NCBI RefSeq assembly: GCF_026676115.1
Contig: NZ_JAPONB010000004.1
Coordinates: 1 to 64,000, forward strand
Direction: 5' to 3'
DNA length: 64,000 bases
Source of the DNA: Salinimicrobium sp. TH3
GTDB lineage: Bacteria; Bacteroidota; Bacteroidia; Flavobacteriales; Flavobacteriaceae
Under the pieces are notes generated by a model, which saw nothing but the letters and a program-made list of their open reading frames with translations, was not told the DNA's origin and did no database searches. This document shows, piece after piece, positions 27,150 to 35,658 of the stretch (within the stretch, counting starts at the first letter, position 1; each line of letters begins with the position of its first letter). The translations under genes and the position numbers were made by a program.

Positions 27150-28268
27150 ATGAAAACGAATTTTCTTGCAATTTTAATATTTTTTACTGCTATTAATCCT
27201 TTAATGGCTGCTTCTGTAGCAGGAGATCCGCCGCGCGATCCCTTTGTAGTTGTGTTAGATGCGGGGCATGGAGGTCATGACCCCGGTAACACCTGGAACG
27301 GTTACAAAGAAAAAGGAATCGCTTTAAATATCGCCCTAAGGGTTGGTGCTGAACTTGAAAAGATCCCGGATATTAAGGTGATCTATACCCGTAAGTCAGA
27401 TGTTTTTGTAACTCTGGCAGGAAGAGCACAGATCGCAAATAAGGCCGAAGCAGATCTTTTTGTTTCAATTCATATGAATGGTCATAAATCCCAAGCCCAG
27501 GGAACCGAGACCTTTGTACTTGGGCTTCACCGTAACCAGGATAACCTGGAGGTGGCAATGCGTGAGAACCAGGTAATCTTTCTTGAGGAAGATTATGAAA
27601 TGACTTATGACGGCTTTAATCCTAATTCTCCTGAGTCTTATATAGGACTTACTCTTATGCAGGAAGAGTATTTGGATCAAAGTATTTTGCTTGCAGATTT
27701 TATTCAGAAGAATTTTACCAACTTAAATAAACGGGTTAACCGCGGGGTAAAACAGGCGGGGTTCCTGGTGTTGAGGGAGACCTATATGCCTAGTGTTCTT
27801 ATAGAAGCAGGATTTTTAAGCAATAGGTCCGAAGGTGCTTTTCTTAATAGTGCGGCCGGTCAGGCTGCAATTTCTGAATCTATTGTTCGGGCCGTAAAGG
27901 ATTACAAAAATTCGATGAATCTTTCTATTCTGGACAATATAGAAGCTAATCCTCCTATTGAGCTCACCCAGGAATCTGAAGATAGACCTCTGGACGTATA
28001 TGATGGAATAACCTTTAAGGTGCAATTGGCGGCATCAGGTAAAAAGCTGGATCCAAATTCAAGAAATTTTAAAGGATTGAACCAGGTTTCGAGAAATAAA
28101 GAAGGAAAGCTTTTCAAATATTACTACGGTGCATCTTCCAGTTATTCCCAGATACAGGATTTGCATGATAAGGCAAAACGTACCGGTTACCCCGACAGTT
28201 ACATAGTCGCATTCCGTGGAAATGAGAAGATCAGCGTTAATGAGGCGTTAAAAACAAAAATGGAATAG
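27150..28268 (+). CDS. N-acetylmuramoyl-L-alanine amidase with SPOR-like domain
   Basis: This is an exported zinc amidase that cuts the MurNAc-L-Ala bond to separate daughter-cell peptidoglycan. A signal peptide (MKTNFLAILIFFTAINPLMAA) is followed by an Amidase_3 domain (about 25-260) with VVLDAGHGGHDPG (zinc His), the zinc His in VSIHMNGHKS, and the catalytic Glu in VLIEAGFLSN. A C-terminal SPOR-like domain (about 290-365, FKVQLAASG, YYGASSSYSQ, GYPDSYIVAF) would bind denuded glycan at the septum. ATG 27132 is an alternative start. Confidence 0.92.
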   Translation: MKTNFLAILIFFTAINPLMAASVAGDPPRDPFVVVLDAGHGGHDPGNTWNGYKEKGIALNIALRVGAELEKIPDIKVIYTRKSDVFVTLAGRAQIANKAEADLFVSIHMNGHKSQAQGTETFVLGLHRNQDNLEVAMRENQVIFLEEDYEMTYDGFNPNSPESYIGLTLMQEEYLDQSILLADFIQKNFTNLNKRVNRGVKQAGFLVLRETYMPSVLIEAGFLSNRSEGAFLNSAAGQAAISESIVRAVKDYKNSMNLSILDNIEANPPIELTQESEDRPLDVYDGITFKVQLAASGKKLDPNSRNFKGLNQVSRNKEGKLFKYYYGASSSYSQIQDLHDKAKRTGYPDSYIVAFRGNEKISVNEALKTKME

Positions 28269-28290
28269 TCCTTCTTTACTATATAAATTT

Positions 28291-28298
28291 TATATTTG
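28291..28298 (+). promoter_or_regulatory. -7 promoter element (TATATTTG) for mlaD-like gene
   Basis: This is an exact TAnnTTTG match 26 bases before the GTG start at 28324, in the short gap after the amidase gene. Confidence 0.45.
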
Positions 28299-28323
28299 TC
28301 CCTAATCAAATAGGACGATTTTT

Positions 28324-29274
28324 GTGAAATATACTAAGGAGGTTAAAACTGCTCTTTTGGCCATAGTTGCCATTCTTCTGTTCATTTTTGGATATAGCTT
28401 TTTAAAAGGTAAAAACTGGTTTGATTCCAGCAGGACCTTTTATGCCATTTATAATGATGTAGAAGGGCTTTCGCCTTCATCTCCCGTGACCATCAATGGG
28501 CTCAAGGTGGGAAATGTAACTAAAATTGGATTTTTAGATCACTCAGGCAAACTGGTGGTGACTTTTCTTGTTGACAACTCTTTTCCTTTTTCTGAAAATA
28601 GTGTCGCCCAAATCTATGGTGGTGGTCTTATTGGAGGAAAATCCCTTGCAATCATACCAAAATATGAAGAGGGACAAATGGCCAAATCTGGCGACACATT
28701 GCCCGGTGCGATAGAAGAGGGGTTACTGGAACTGGTGAATGAAAGGCTAACACCTCTTCAGGAAAAAGTGGAAAAGGTTATTGTAAGTACAGATTCGCTT
28801 ATAAATTCCTTTAACGAGGTAATGAATCCTACTACCCGTCAAAATTTAAAAAATAGTATTGCTAATCTTAACGCAACTATTGCTTCATTAAACAATTCAG
28901 CAAACACGGTAGAAGATGTTTTAACTGAAAATTCTCCAAAGCTAGACCGCACCTTCACCAACCTTGATGAAATGGCCGTAAACTTCAGTAATTTTTCAGA
29001 TACTCTTTCTCAATTCGATGTAAGAAAGGTAACAGAGGATCTGGAAATGGCAGTGGCTAATTTTGAAAATGTTACCAGAAAACTTAATTCGGGAGAGGGA
29101 ACTGCAGGTAAACTTCTTAATGATCCTTCAGTCTTTAATAATCTTGAAAGGGCAACCAATCAATTGGATGCATTGATACAGGATGTGAAATTGAATCCAA
29201 AACGTTACGTACATTTTTCTATCTTTGGGAAAAACCCGGGCCCTTATTCGCCCCCTCGAGATTCATTAAAATAA
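28324..29274 (+). CDS. MlaD/MCE-family lipid transport protein
   Basis: This is an inner-membrane-anchored MCE protein that would carry phospholipids across the periplasm as part of a Mla-like system. One N-terminal helix (TALLAIVAILLFIFGYSFL) is followed by a single MCE domain (about 35-115, FYAIYNDVEGLSPSSPVTINGLKVGNV, IYGGGLIGGKSLAI), then a long helical/coiled region (130-290) that would form the tunnel or bundle. The start codon is GTG. No MlaE permease or MlaF ATPase is in the window, so its partners are encoded elsewhere. Confidence 0.9.
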   Translation: MKYTKEVKTALLAIVAILLFIFGYSFLKGKNWFDSSRTFYAIYNDVEGLSPSSPVTINGLKVGNVTKIGFLDHSGKLVVTFLVDNSFPFSENSVAQIYGGGLIGGKSLAIIPKYEEGQMAKSGDTLPGAIEEGLLELVNERLTPLQEKVEKVIVSTDSLINSFNEVMNPTTRQNLKNSIANLNATIASLNNSANTVEDVLTENSPKLDRTFTNLDEMAVNFSNFSDTLSQFDVRKVTEDLEMAVANFENVTRKLNSGEGTAGKLLNDPSVFNNLERATNQLDALIQDVKLNPKRYVHFSIFGKNPGPYSPPRDSLK

Positions 29275-29284
29275 CCAACCAACC

Positions 29285-30634
29285 ATGCAGATCCTTGCAC
29301 AAATCGCCTTTATCCTTGCCGTCGCAATTGGGTTAGGTATTTTTATTCGCAACATCCGGAGAATGATCCGGAATATTAAACTGGGTCGGGAAGCCGATCG
29401 AACCGATAACCCCGGGAAAAGATGGGGTAAAATGGCTAAAATAGCTTTGGGGCAGTACAAGATGGTGCGAAGACCTGTATCGGGTATTATCCACGTCATT
29501 GTTTATCTTGGTTTTATTATCATCAACATAGAGGTCCTGGAAATTATAATCGACGGGATCTTTGGCACTCATAGAATTTTTGCCTTTGCCGGTTCTTTCT
29601 ATAGTTTTCTTATAGGTGCTTTTGAAATCCTGGCATTATTGGTTCTTGTAGGAGTGATTATTTTCTGGATAAGACGTAATATCCTGACCATTCAGAGATT
29701 CAGGGCCAGAGAGCTTACTGAGTGGCCGAAGAACGATGCAAATTACATCCTGTACTTTGAGATGGTGCTAATGTCGCTCTTTCTAATCATGAATGCTGCC
29801 GATTACCAATTACAATTAAATCTTGCTCCTCACTATGCCATGGCTAGTGGAGAGATCGCCGGTGCTTTTCCAGTAAGTAGTTTTTTACTGCCTCTCCTGG
29901 ATGGTTTTACTAATTCCACACTTATAATTATTGAAAGAACCGCATGGTGGTTACATATTTTAGGAATTCTTTTCTTTTTGAATTACCTGTACTATTCCAA
30001 GCATCTTCATATACTTCTGGCTTTTCCTAATGTTTATTATTCCAAGATTAAACCAAAAGCAGAATTTGATAACATTGAAGCTGTGACCAAAGAAGTGCAG
30101 CTAATGATGGATCCGGATGCCGACCCATTTGCTGCTCCAGCGGAACCAGAAGGCGAAGCAGAAGGAGAGTCCGAAAAATTTGGAGCCTCAGATGTATTTG
30201 ATCTCAACAGGGTCCAATTGCTTAATGCTTACACCTGTACCGAATGTGGGCGGTGTACAGATCAATGTCCCGCGAACAACACCGGGAAATTGCTTTCTCC
30301 AAGAAAAATCATGATGGATACCCGGGATCGTCTGGAAGAGGTGGGAGAAAACATCAACAAGAATGGAAAATTTGAAGATGATGGTAAACAACTTCTCGAT
30401 GATTACATCTTAAGGGAGGAAATTTGGGCATGTACGACCTGTCAAATGTGTATAGAGGCTTGTCCTGTGGGAATTGACCCCCTTTCCATAATTGTGGAGA
30501 TGAGAAGGTATCTAATGATGGAACAAAGCGCAGGACCGGCAGATTTAAATAATGCGATGGGTAACATCGAGAACAATGGAGCACCATGGCCTTACAACCA
30601 GATGGACCGCTTAAATTGGGCAAACGAAAATTAA
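29285..30634 (+). CDS. Membrane (Fe-S)-binding protein, HdrD/GlpC-like electron-transfer subunit
   Basis: This is a 449-aa membrane protein with about five helices in the first 250 residues (NarI-like cytochrome b or Hdr membrane part). An acidic linker (PDADPFAAPAEPEGEAEGE) leads to two 4Fe-4S clusters, CTECGRCTDQCP (about 317-328) and CTTCQMCIEACP (about 383-394). It would shuttle electrons between quinone and the soluble CCG-domain protein encoded 40 bases downstream. Such pairs occur widely in Bacteroidetes, but the physiological reaction is not established from sequence. Confidence 0.85.
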   Translation: MQILAQIAFILAVAIGLGIFIRNIRRMIRNIKLGREADRTDNPGKRWGKMAKIALGQYKMVRRPVSGIIHVIVYLGFIIINIEVLEIIIDGIFGTHRIFAFAGSFYSFLIGAFEILALLVLVGVIIFWIRRNILTIQRFRARELTEWPKNDANYILYFEMVLMSLFLIMNAADYQLQLNLAPHYAMASGEIAGAFPVSSFLLPLLDGFTNSTLIIIERTAWWLHILGILFFLNYLYYSKHLHILLAFPNVYYSKIKPKAEFDNIEAVTKEVQLMMDPDADPFAAPAEPEGEAEGESEKFGASDVFDLNRVQLLNAYTCTECGRCTDQCPANNTGKLLSPRKIMMDTRDRLEEVGENINKNGKFEDDGKQLLDDYILREEIWACTTCQMCIEACPVGIDPLSIIVEMRRYLMMEQSAGPADLNNAMGNIENNGAPWPYNQMDRLNWANEN

Positions 30635-30674
30635 TTACCAAATTGGCCTTTTTGAGGCTGCAATAAAAAATACA

Positions 30675-31466
30675 ATGGCAGAAAATATTAAAGTGCCAAC
30701 CATGGCAGAATATATGGCCGAAGGAAAACAACCTGAAGTCCTGTTTTGGGTAGGTTGCTCCGGAAGTTTTGACGACAGGGCAAAGAAAATTACAAAAGCT
30801 TTTGTAAGGCTGCTCAACAGGGCAAATGTTGATTTTGCTGTGCTTGGAACAGAAGAAAGCTGTACCGGCGATCCTGCAAAACGCGCCGGGAATGAATTTC
30901 TTTACCAAATGCAGGCTGCCGGAAATATCGAGGTTTTAAACGGGTACGAGATCAAAAAGATTGTAACCACCTGTCCTCACTGTTTCAATATAATTAAAAA
31001 TGAATATCCCGGTCTTGGAGGGAATTATGAAGTGATGCATCACACTACTTTTCTCAAATCTTTGTTAGAAGAAGGCAGACTAACAGTAGAAGGTGGAAAA
31101 TTTAAGGGCAAAAGGATCACTTTTCACGACCCCTGTTATTTAGGTCGGGGAAATGGAATTTATGAAGCACCCCGTGATCTACTAAGAAAACTTGAAGTTG
31201 AATTAGTAGAGATGAAAAGGTGTAAAAAGGATGCCATGTGTTGTGGTGCCGGAGGTGCCCAGATGTTTAAAGAACCCGAGCCGGGAAAAGAAGATGTAAA
31301 CGTCGCGCGTACAGAGCAGGCAATTGAAGTTAAGCCAGAGGTAATCGCAGCCGGATGTCCTTTTTGCAACACGATGATGACAGATGGGGTTAAATCCAAG
31401 AACAGGGAAGACAACATTGCAGTAATGGATATTGCAGAGATGATCGCAACTGCTGAAGATCTCTAG
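30675..31466 (+). CDS. CCG-domain (Fe-S)-binding protein
   Basis: This is the soluble partner of the upstream membrane Fe-S protein. It has two CCG domains of the HdrB/GlpC/LutA type: the first with LFWVGCSGSFDDR and TTCPHCFNIIKNEYP, the second with TFHDPCYLGRGNGIYE and AMCCGAGGAQMF, ending with AAGCPFCNTMMTDG. These cysteines bind an unusual iron-sulfur cluster that in HdrB handles disulfides. It forms a two-gene unit with 29285 and is followed by a strong hairpin terminator. Confidence 0.88.
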   Translation: MAENIKVPTMAEYMAEGKQPEVLFWVGCSGSFDDRAKKITKAFVRLLNRANVDFAVLGTEESCTGDPAKRAGNEFLYQMQAAGNIEVLNGYEIKKIVTTCPHCFNIIKNEYPGLGGNYEVMHHTTFLKSLLEEGRLTVEGGKFKGKRITFHDPCYLGRGNGIYEAPRDLLRKLEVELVEMKRCKKDAMCCGAGGAQMFKEPEPGKEDVNVARTEQAIEVKPEVIAAGCPFCNTMMTDGVKSKNREDNIAVMDIAEMIATAEDL

Positions 31467-31483
31467 TGCAGAAGCTATAATAA

Positions 31484-31529
31484 AAAAAAGCGAGGGTCCA
31501 AAAATAGCATTTTGGACCCCCGCTTTTTT
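31484..31529. terminator. Bidirectional terminator
   Basis: An inverted repeat of 20 bases (31484-31503 with 31510-31529, one mismatch) has A/T tails on both sides. It separates the Fe-S pair from the converging gene at 31539. Confidence 0.88.
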
Positions 31530-31538
31530 GTTTACCTT

Positions 31539-32063
31539 CTATTTCAGTTTTAAAGTCTCTTCTTCTGGTTTTTTGTTCCTCACCAGGATAAGGATATCAT
31601 CTTCGGTGAGTCCTTCTTCAATATAATCTCCCTGTTTTCCCTGTAGATAAGCATACTTCTCAATATTTGTTTGGTATTCGGGCCGCGGAAGGATTTTGTC
31701 CTTATCCCCATAACCTTTTAAGTAGGCAAGGACCACTTCATCGTCTGTGGCTTTTAAATGTTTCTGTTTTTCGTACCTGGATAAAAGCAATATGGCATCG
31801 AAAAGACCCTGTTGCTGCATTTCTATATAAGAGTTTCCTCCTGCCGCGTGAATTGGTTCATGATAATAAATACAAATAGGCGCTGTAACGGTGTAGCAAT
31901 AAGATTCTACAAAATTGTTTAATTCATCCCAAATACTTCCAACCTCCACATGAATTTGCTTTTCCTCGCGCAGCCAGGATGCGAGGTCGGGGAGCTGATC
32001 TTTTTTTGACCGGTAGCCAAGTTTTCTTGCCTTTTTAAAAAGTTCCTTCTCCTTTGTGTCCAT
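31539..32063 (-). CDS. Conserved hypothetical protein with Fnr-like operator upstream
   Basis: I do not recognise the family. It is a 174-aa soluble protein, rich in charged residues, with no signal peptide or membrane segment. A Lys/Arg-rich start (KEKELFKKARKLGYRSKK) is followed by an aromatic core (SYCYTVTAPICIYYHEPIH) and an acidic end. The HxxxxH-like PIHAAGG segment is not a known motif. The -7 element TAAATTTG (minus strand, 32075-32068) ends 5 bases before the ATG, so the mRNA would be leaderless. An Fnr-like palindrome at 32098-32111 sits in class II position. The gene is probably controlled by a Crp/Fnr protein. Confidence 0.75.
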   Translation of the reverse strand: MDTKEKELFKKARKLGYRSKKDQLPDLASWLREEKQIHVEVGSIWDELNNFVESYCYTVTAPICIYYHEPIHAAGGNSYIEMQQQGLFDAILLLSRYEKQKHLKATDDEVVLAYLKGYGDKDKILPRPEYQTNIEKYAYLQGKQGDYIEEGLTEDDILILVRNKKPEEETLKLK

Positions 32064-32067
32064 AGAA

Positions 32068-32075
32068 CAAATTTA
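32068..32075 (-). promoter_or_regulatory. -7 promoter element (TAAATTTG, minus strand)
   Basis: This is an exact TAnnTTTG match ending 5 bases before the ATG at 32063. The expected transcription start coincides with the start codon. Confidence 0.55.
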
Positions 32076-32097
32076 GAAGAGGAAACTTCAGGAAATT

Positions 32098-32111
32098 ATG
32101 ATTTTTATCAG
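32098..32111. promoter_or_regulatory. Fnr/Crp-like operator ATGAT-TTTT-ATCAG
   Basis: It has 13 of 14 bases identical to the site at 12378-12391. Its centre (32104.5) is 36.5 bases from the inner end of the minus-strand -7 element, the same distance as at the Crp/Fnr gene. Confidence 0.55.
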
Positions 32112-32187
32112 CTTGTAGAAAAGCTTTTACTATAGCAGAAGAAGCAATAATGACAAGGAGAAATTATACAACTTTAACCTTCTCAAA

Positions 32188-32219
32188 TTGGAATCCCGCC
32201 TTCAAATCTCTTATTTTTG
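32188..32219 (+). promoter_or_regulatory. Promoter TTG-N21-TATTTTTG
   Basis: A -33 TTG at 32188-32190 and an exact -7 TATTTTTG at 32212-32219 lie 23 bases before ATG 32243. This fixes the start of the downstream gene and rules out the in-frame start at 32150. Confidence 0.65.
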
Positions 32220-32242
32220 TATTACTAAATTATATCCAAAAA

Positions 32243-32728
32243 ATGTTTGTCCCATTTGAAACTTTACCAGAGAGTTCCCGCGTTTGGGTCTTTCAGGCAA
32301 ACCGCTCTTTTACAGAGGAAGAGCAGACAGAAATTAAAGAAAAACTTGAGGCTTTTATTGAGCAGTGGACTGCCCACGGCGCCAATCTCCAGGCTTCTTA
32401 TGAAATGCGTTACAAGCGATTTATCATTCTTGCTCTTGACCAGAAAATGAATGCTGCTACAGGATGCTCCATAGATGAATCTGTGCGCTTTATTCAACAG
32501 CTTGAGAAAGATTATAACGTCGATCTTCTTGATAAGATGAATGTCTCCTATAAACAGGGTGAATTTGTGGCTTATAAAACGCTTACAGACTTCAGGAAAA
32601 TGGCCAAAGAAAAAGCCGTTTCTCCCAAAACTATTGTGTTTAATAACCTCGTGAACAATAAAGCTGAATATCTTTCAGATTGGGAAGTACCTGCATCTGA
32701 AAGCTGGCACAAGCGTTTCCTAAACTAA
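32243..32728 (+). CDS. Conserved small protein often mislabelled ABC transporter ATPase
   Basis: This is a 161-aa soluble protein with FVPFETLPESSRVWVFQANR at its start. Homologues in Bacteroidetes carry the database label ABC transporter ATPase, but there is no Walker A, Walker B or signature motif here, so that label is not supported. Function is unknown. The segments FEQWTAHGANLQ-like (IEQWTAHG), YEMRYKRFIILALD and IDESVRFIQQLEKDYNVDLLDK are the probable conserved core. Its TAA stop overlaps the ATG of the next gene, so the two are translationally coupled. Confidence 0.8.
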   Translation: MFVPFETLPESSRVWVFQANRSFTEEEQTEIKEKLEAFIEQWTAHGANLQASYEMRYKRFIILALDQKMNAATGCSIDESVRFIQQLEKDYNVDLLDKMNVSYKQGEFVAYKTLTDFRKMAKEKAVSPKTIVFNNLVNNKAEYLSDWEVPASESWHKRFLN

Positions 32729-35655
32729 TGAAAATTAAAAGCAGCCCCTTTTCAGGCCTTTTATTGGCCTCGTTCCTTATTACCCAAATTTCATTTTCCC
32801 AAACAAGCCCTTTAATTGCAGAAGATGTAGAGCAACAAAGGCAATGGGTAGACAGCATCTATGATGCTATGACCCTGAAGGAGAAAGTTGGGCAGCTTTT
32901 CATGATTGATGTTTTCTCGTCAGATCCTCCTGCAAAAATTGAAAAAGCCAGAGAATTGGTGGAGCAGCATTACGTTGGCGGGGTGATCTTTTCCAAAGGA
33001 GGTCCTAAAAGACAGGTGAAGCTCCAGAACGAATTGCAGGAGCTTTCCAAAATCCCATTGCTTATAGGTATGGATGCAGAGTGGGGCCTGGCGATGCGCC
33101 TTGATTCTACCTATGCTTATCCATGGAATATGACCCTGGGTGCTATTCAGGATGAAAACTTAATAACAGAAGTGGGTGCCAGTATAGCCCAACATTCAAA
33201 AAGGCTGGGGGTGCACATGAACTTTGCCCCGGTGGTCGACATCAATACAAATCCTGAAAACCCTATTATTGGCAATCGTTCCTTTGGCGAAAACAAGACC
33301 AATGTTACCAGTAAATCCATTGCTTTTATAAAAGGGATGCAAAGAGAAGGTGTACTGGGAAGCGCTAAACATTTCCCGGGACATGGGGATACAGAGAGGG
33401 ATTCCCATAAAACCCTGCCCGTTGTGGATTTTTCCCGTGACAGGATCTTTAGAGAGGAACTTTTTCCATACAGGGAATTAATAGCCGAAGGGCTCAGCAG
33501 TGTTATGGTAGCACATTTAAATGTTCCCAGCCTCGAAGAACGTACAGAATTTCCTTCTAGTCTTTCTCATGAAATAGTCACTGGTATTTTAAAGGAAGAA
33601 TTGAACTTTAACGGACTTATAATTACTGATGCTCTCAATATGAAGGGCGTAGCCAATTTTGACGAGCCGGGAGAAATAGATCTGGCGGCATTTTTGGCGG
33701 GGAATGATATCTTACTCTTTTCTGAAGATGTTCCAAAAGCTTCAGAATTAATCGTAGAAGCCTATAACAAAGGCCTAATTACTGAAGCCCGGCTGAAACA
33801 TTCGGTTAGAAAAATCCTTTACGCAAAATATAAAATTGGTCTTGATAAGTATAAACCTGTCGACCCCGTTTATGTTATTGAAGATCTCAATAGCATTCGT
33901 AATGAGGTGCTCTCTCATAAACTGTACGAAAATGCCATGACGGTGATCAAAAATGACCGGTCCACCTTACCCATTCAGGATTTGGAAACCAGTAAGATCG
34001 CCTATGTCCATTTTGGAGAAGACTCCGGGAATGCCTTTTTTGAGCAGTTAAATCGTTATGCACAGGTAGATTCAGTTTCAGCAGAAAATCTGAATGAGCT
34101 TTTAGATAAACTCGATTCATATAACCAGGTTATCATTGGATATCATCAATCTTCTGCTTCTCCCTGGAGTGGTTTCAAACTGAATCAAAAAGAGCAGACC
34201 TGGCTCTATGAAATCGCAAGGAAAAATAAAGTAATTCTCAATATTTTCACGAGTCCTTATGCTTTACTCGACCTGGAAACCACTGCCAATTTTGAGGCTA
34301 TACAAGTAGCTTATCAAAATACCATTCTTGGGCAGCAAAAGGCTGCACAGGTTATTTTTGGGGCTCTCGAAGCCAAAGGGAAACTTCCTGTAAGTGCCGG
34401 GAATAATTTTCCCGTGGGCACCGGCTACAGAACGCGTAACCTCGAACGCCTGTCTTATGGGTTGCCAGAACAGGTGGGAATGAATTCTTACAAACTCAGC
34501 AAAATTGACGACCTCATTCAAAAGGCGTTAGATAAAAAAATGACCCCGGGATTACAGGTGCTGGTAGCGCGTAAGGGAAAGGTTATTTACGAAAGAAATG
34601 CAGGCTACCATACCTATGAGAAGGAAATACCGGTAAAGTCTTCAGATGTTTATGATCTTGCTTCACTTACCAAGATCCTTGCTACCCTTCCGCTTTTGAT
34701 GGAACTGGTAGACCAGGATGAAATCGATTTGGAGACAACATTGGGGGAGATGTTACCATCCTTCCGCGGAAGCAATAAAGAGCAGGTCACCATTCTGGAA
34801 ATGCTGTCGCACTACGCCCGATTCAAGAGCTGGATTCCTTTCCACAGGATGACCATTGATAAGAATACAAAGCGACCAGATGTAAAATATATTCGTTCTC
34901 AACAGGACAGAGGTTACAATGTACAGATAGCCGAAAAAATGTATGTTAGGAATGACATTAGAGACACGGTGCTAAAGATCATTAGGGATAGCGAACTTGA
35001 AAGAAGAAAAGCTTACAAATACAGTGATCTTCCTTTCTATCTGCTCAAATTTTATCTGGAGGATATTTACGGGACTTCCCTGGAGTATCTCACCCAGGAT
35101 CATTTTTATAAATCTTTAGGTGCTCATAACACCACCTATTTACCTCTTAAGAAGTTTCCAAAAGAAAGAATTGTGCCTACAGAGAATGACCAAAACTGGA
35201 GAAATCAGCTCCTACAGGGCTTTGTCCATGATGAAGGAGCTGCTCTTTTGGGAGGAATTGGAGGCCAGGCCGGTTTGTATTCCACAGCCAATGACGTGGC
35301 CAAGATCATGCAAATGTATTTGAACGGTGGACAATATGGAGGTAAAATATATTTTGACCAGGAGACGGTTGACAAATTTAATACCTGCTATTATTGCGAA
35401 GATGACGTGCGGCGTGGGGTAGGATTTGATAAACCCCAGCTAAGTGATGTCGGTCCTACCTGTGGATGTGTTTCCATGACCAGCTTTGGTCATAGTGGTT
35501 TTACCGGAACTTTTACCTGGGCTGACCCCGATGAAGAAATAGTTTACGTATTTTTAGCGAACCGTATACATCCTTCTGCAGGAAACAATGAACTAACGAG
35601 GGAGAGCATTAGGTCAAATATTCAGGAACTTATTTACGAAGCTATAGAACGCTGA
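32728..35655 (+). CDS. GH3 beta-N-acetylhexosaminidase fused to a beta-lactamase-fold serine hydrolase
   Basis: This is an exported two-domain enzyme for peptidoglycan recycling or turnover. A signal peptide (about 1-25, SFLITQISFSQ) is followed by a GH3 NagZ-like domain with KHFPGHGD (214-221, acid/base His-Asp dyad region) and catalytic Asp301 in ITDALNMKG. A GH3 C-terminal domain (about 400-570) precedes a class C beta-lactamase/PBP domain from about 590, with Ser646-L-T-Lys649, Tyr765-S-Asp767 and a GHSGFTGT third box. NagZ and amidase/carboxypeptidase-like activities are thus joined in one chain. The gene is coupled to the upstream small gene. Confidence 0.93.
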   Translation: MKIKSSPFSGLLLASFLITQISFSQTSPLIAEDVEQQRQWVDSIYDAMTLKEKVGQLFMIDVFSSDPPAKIEKARELVEQHYVGGVIFSKGGPKRQVKLQNELQELSKIPLLIGMDAEWGLAMRLDSTYAYPWNMTLGAIQDENLITEVGASIAQHSKRLGVHMNFAPVVDINTNPENPIIGNRSFGENKTNVTSKSIAFIKGMQREGVLGSAKHFPGHGDTERDSHKTLPVVDFSRDRIFREELFPYRELIAEGLSSVMVAHLNVPSLEERTEFPSSLSHEIVTGILKEELNFNGLIITDALNMKGVANFDEPGEIDLAAFLAGNDILLFSEDVPKASELIVEAYNKGLITEARLKHSVRKILYAKYKIGLDKYKPVDPVYVIEDLNSIRNEVLSHKLYENAMTVIKNDRSTLPIQDLETSKIAYVHFGEDSGNAFFEQLNRYAQVDSVSAENLNELLDKLDSYNQVIIGYHQSSASPWSGFKLNQKEQTWLYEIARKNKVILNIFTSPYALLDLETTANFEAIQVAYQNTILGQQKAAQVIFGALEAKGKLPVSAGNNFPVGTGYRTRNLERLSYGLPEQVGMNSYKLSKIDDLIQKALDKKMTPGLQVLVARKGKVIYERNAGYHTYEKEIPVKSSDVYDLASLTKILATLPLLMELVDQDEIDLETTLGEMLPSFRGSNKEQVTILEMLSHYARFKSWIPFHRMTIDKNTKRPDVKYIRSQQDRGYNVQIAEKMYVRNDIRDTVLKIIRDSELERRKAYKYSDLPFYLLKFYLEDIYGTSLEYLTQDHFYKSLGAHNTTYLPLKKFPKERIVPTENDQNWRNQLLQGFVHDEGAALLGGIGGQAGLYSTANDVAKIMQMYLNGGQYGGKIYFDQETVDKFNTCYYCEDDVRRGVGFDKPQLSDVGPTCGCVSMTSFGHSGFTGTFTWADPDEEIVYVFLANRIHPSAGNNELTRESIRSNIQELIYEAIER

Positions 35656-35658
35656 TAC

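Noticed and set aside
30354-30908. 184-aa frame antisense to the Fe-S gene pair
   Set aside because: It spans two real genes and the gap between them and shows only composition-driven Cys/Phe richness.
32243-32728. ABC transporter ATPase as a functional name
   Set aside because: No Walker A, Walker B or signature motif is present; the label comes from database habit, not sequence.
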